Shown here piece by piece: positions 61,397 to 64,000 of a DNA stretch of 64,000 nucleotides. Within the stretch, counting starts at the first letter, position 1. Each line of letters opens with the position of its first letter. Location of the stretch: NCBI RefSeq assembly GCF_001640805.2, contig NC_066848.1, positions 9,648,396 to 9,712,395 on the forward strand. The letters run 5' to 3'. Origin of the DNA: Lates calcarifer (taxonomy: Eukaryota > Chordata > Actinopteri > Centropomidae). The position numbers were made by a program, and so were the translations under genes. Below the pieces are notes generated by a model, which had not been told where the DNA came from, did no database searches, and worked only from the letters and a program-made list of their open reading frames with translations.

Positions 61397-62639
61397 ACAG
61401 TACGCACAGAGGCATGTGCTTGCATGAGTAATGTGTACTGTATGTAGGCTGTATGAGTGATTGTGTTGTCATTGCACTTATTATGTGATACGCACATGGC
61501 TGCACTTAATGTTGGGGTCAGGCACAGTCAAAGTGATGGTAGGGACAAATGATCCTTCAGTTTAAATCAATACTAATGAATAAAGACTGGTAAAGAGCTG
61601 CAACCAAGCTGAGAGATACTATTATGTAAGCATTTATCACATAATATACAGTAGTTAATGAACTATAATAGTGTCAGTCACACGTCTAGCTCTTGACCCT
61701 GCACAGACATGCATGAGTACAGACACCCCTCTCTACTTTCAAAGAAATGCATCTCTGAATTTCAAGACATTGCAGACAATATTTTGATTTTTTTTCAAAG
61801 TTCGAAAAGAATTTACTATAGTGTCTTTTAAAATAATGACAGAATAGATTGACTGTAAGATGGTAGATTGACTGGAAACCAGAAGCGTAGGAGAGCTCCA
61901 TCATTGGGCTACTTAGATGAAGTAACAAAAACATAAAACTCCCTCTGATAAAGGGGCTGAAAGACCAGACCGTCCTAGCTTTTGAAGCCTGAGTGACGTT
62001 TTAGTTTTGTGATCCCCTTTTATTTCTTTTCCGTAGCTATATATTTCTCTCTGGCACACTGCATTCACAGTTATTCCCACAAGTGTCATATCACCGTGGC
62101 AACATCATATTTCTTATTCACAGGAATGAGCTGTGTGTGCCCACTGCTTGTTTCTGTTTTTGTTTCATTCTCTCTCCACCATACCTGGGTGCTTCCATTC
62201 TTCATACCCACTTGCTCAATGAGCTTGAGGGGCCAGTTCAACCAAATTAGAGATTATAGTAGTTTTGGTTTGTATTGCGGTGGCGCCAGATATCTCAAAG
62301 ACAGATTGTCTAATGTTCCAATTAAAACTATCTGCATGTGAAATATTTTTCCTAAGGAAAATGAGAGCAGCACTTGTTTCAGCAAAAGCTGAGTGTTCAA
62401 GTGACAAAGCCTGCTAGCGGCAATGGGAGTTATGACTCTTGTCACCTGGGAGCAATGGAGGAAACAGTGTGATGCTATTATAGAGGCACAAAGTCCGCAG
62501 AGGAAGCAGGTTGGGGAGGATAGATGAATCAACAAAATGTCAGAATTAAGCAGGCTACTGTTTGCTTCCCCTGACCATGGTCATTCCCCAACTGTAATCA
62601 AAAGATTATTATTGTAATCATGATGGCAAGGTTCTCCTG

Positions 62640-62800
62640 ACTCTAACAAAGTAGCAGTTTTAACCCAAACCACAGTGTTTCCCTAACCATAAGCATGTAA
62701 TAGTTGTAGCTTTACTTAAACCACAATCTTTCCTTAAACCTAAACAAATGGTTTTTGTGCCTAAGCCTCACCAAACCTTAACCACAGTATTGTCAGGTCA
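62640..62800. repeat. degenerate ~55-62-bp tandem block within interspersed repeat
   Basis: The core AACC(A)CA-GTxTTTCC recurs about every 55-62 bp: AAACCACAGTGTTTCCCTAA (62667), AAACCACAATCTTTCCTTAA (62718) and TTAACCACAGTATTGTC (62778), separated by TAACCATAAG / TAAACAAATGG / GCCTCACCAAAC linkers. Similar CCTAAACCTAACCA-rich sequence is, from memory, a common fish interspersed repeat. Confidence 0.6.
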
Positions 62801-64000
62801 TAAATGTAATGTTTTCTCTGGCTGCAGTCATCATCCTATTTGGACAATGTCAGCAGGTCTTCTCCAAACCCAGTTTGATTTTCTTGTGAGAGTCAAGAAT
62901 GTATATATGCAGGTGCTTGAGATATGAGTGTATACAGCAGCTTTATGTGGCAGTTTCAGTCATGCCAAAGTCTGGGCTTTGTGAGGGGAGGCGGGAGTCT
63001 TGGGACTTGGGAATAGAGAGGTGGATTGTAAAAGGCTTGTGTCTGATATTAAACCTACAAAATCCTCAATCTCAGGGGAACAGACTTTCTTCCAGGCTGC
63101 AGGCAGCTGAACTTTTCACTGATTCGATATCCAACATAACAAAGTGTGCTGGGTATCGAATATTGATGTGGGTGTCAGTGCTGGTCAACAGTCAATCAAA
63201 CTAGCAGACTATCATCAGCGGAAAGGTGAGAGGTGGAGCTGATGGACAGTAAAGTGGAGTTTGGCTCAGTGTCTTCTTAATAAGGGTCAGGGCTTTGCCA
63301 GAAACCGCTCGAAAGGTTTATTGACTTGACCACCTCTGCTCAAATGTTTACATGTAAAATAATTAATTGACTAATAATACTCTTGCCAATCTATTTGTTT
63401 GCTTACTTGTGGTTATGGAAAAAATGCAAAGCTCTTCGGGACAGATATTCAACATGTAAAATTATATTTAAATTGGACATTCTGTAACTATGGGACTAAA
63501 ATCCTTTACTCACAGCTTCTGTTGGACTTAGCTATCTTTTTGCAAGGGAGTCTATTAATTATCTACCGAATGAATAACTGTATGACTGTGGAATTAATAA
63601 TATATACCCCAAAAGGACAGGGAACAGAAAGCATTAGCAAATTATCCTTCTGTTTCTCTCCCTTGCCATATCTCAACACCATACTACAAAAGCATACTGA
63701 AGGCCCCGGTAAGCAATACTAAAATTGGACATAAAATACGCTTTGTTTTTAGTATTATGAGAAAGTCCAGCTCCTCTCAGTCATCTATAGGCTTTGGCTT
63801 GGCGAATGCAACTGCCAGTGTTTACTGTGACACCTTCATCCCTCCTGCTGATGGGTGAAGGTATCAAAGATGTTTTAAGGTCATTCGTGGCAGGTTCCAG
63901 GCATCCACCCACCTTATTGACAGAGCTGGACAGCTGTGCGTAGGGCTTGATCTGATGTGGCAGAGAGCAAACAGGGGGGAGAGATACACTGAGATGCTGC

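Larger units (their letters stand above)
50936..64000 (+). other. kcnma1: kcnma1 intron 2 (runs off the right edge)
   Basis: At least 13 kb from the GTAGGT donor. I searched by eye for the expected exon 3 (VVLVFALSIGAL-like) and later S1-S4 exons and found none before 64000. Contents: microsatellites at 52821-52858, 53245-53270 and 53455-53565, a degenerate transposon-like element at 56435-56588, a poly-T run at 61371-61396 and a repeat-like block at 62640-62800. Confidence 0.9.
56589..64000. other. kcnma1 intron 2, last segment
   Basis: AT-rich intron with a poly-T run (61371-61396), a G-run near 60833-60841 and the degenerate CCACAGT-type tandem block at 62640-62800. No exon, RNA gene or complete transposon is supportable. 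Confidence 0.55.

Noticed and set aside
50936..64000. kcnma1 exon 3 (S1 end) inside the window
   Set aside because: Searched both splice contexts and translations for a VVLVFAL-like segment; none found, so it must lie beyond 64000.
1..64000. CRISPR array, operon, phage or other prokaryotic-type system
   Set aside because: The window is vertebrate nuclear DNA with introns; spaced repeats here are microsatellites or decayed transposons.

Overview
This is a piece of a vertebrate nuclear genome, almost certainly a teleost fish. It has GT-AG introns, long AT-rich noncoding DNA, many CA/TG microsatellites and no prokaryotic gene structure. Two genes can be read, both on the + strand. Degenerate copies of repeats that I recall as common in percomorph fish favour that group, but the species cannot be fixed from the sequence.

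Positions 1-12865 hold the 3' part of dlg5, a membrane-associated guanylate-kinase-like scaffold. I resolve sixteen coding exons (about 99 to 10834). Every internal junction keeps the reading frame, and together they encode the last ~760 residues: a Ser-rich linker, PDZ3, PDZ4, SH3 and the C-terminal guanylate-kinase-like domain. A ~2 kb 3'UTR follows, with an AATAAA at 12842. The 5' exons lie left of the window.

Positions 12866-16500 are intergenic. They carry a 20-bp perfect palindrome and no supportable gene. A CpG-rich stretch (about 16500-17400) marks the promoter and leader of kcnma1, the BK (Slo1) calcium- and voltage-activated potassium channel. Exon 1 (17434-17724) encodes the N-terminus, the S0 membrane segment and the CCHC palmitoylation cluster. 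Exon 2 (50768-50935) encodes the S0-S1 linker and the start of S1. Intron 1 is 33 kb. Intron 2 runs past the right edge, so the pore, the voltage sensor beyond the start of S1, and the calcium-sensing domains are outside.

The dlg5-kcnma1 order and orientation match the human arrangement at 10q22, so this is conserved synteny with a much shortened intergenic gap. The two proteins have no established joint function. The introns hold degenerate transposon-derived repeats, three strong inverted repeats, G-quadruplex-type runs, a perfect match to the REST/RE1 17-mer consensus (27630-27646) and a PBX-MEIS decamer (44182-44191). I found no CRISPR array, structural RNA gene, virus-like gene or new multi-gene system. 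The most checkable new points are regulatory motifs in kcnma1 intron 1, upstream ORFs in its leader, and the unexplained hairpins.
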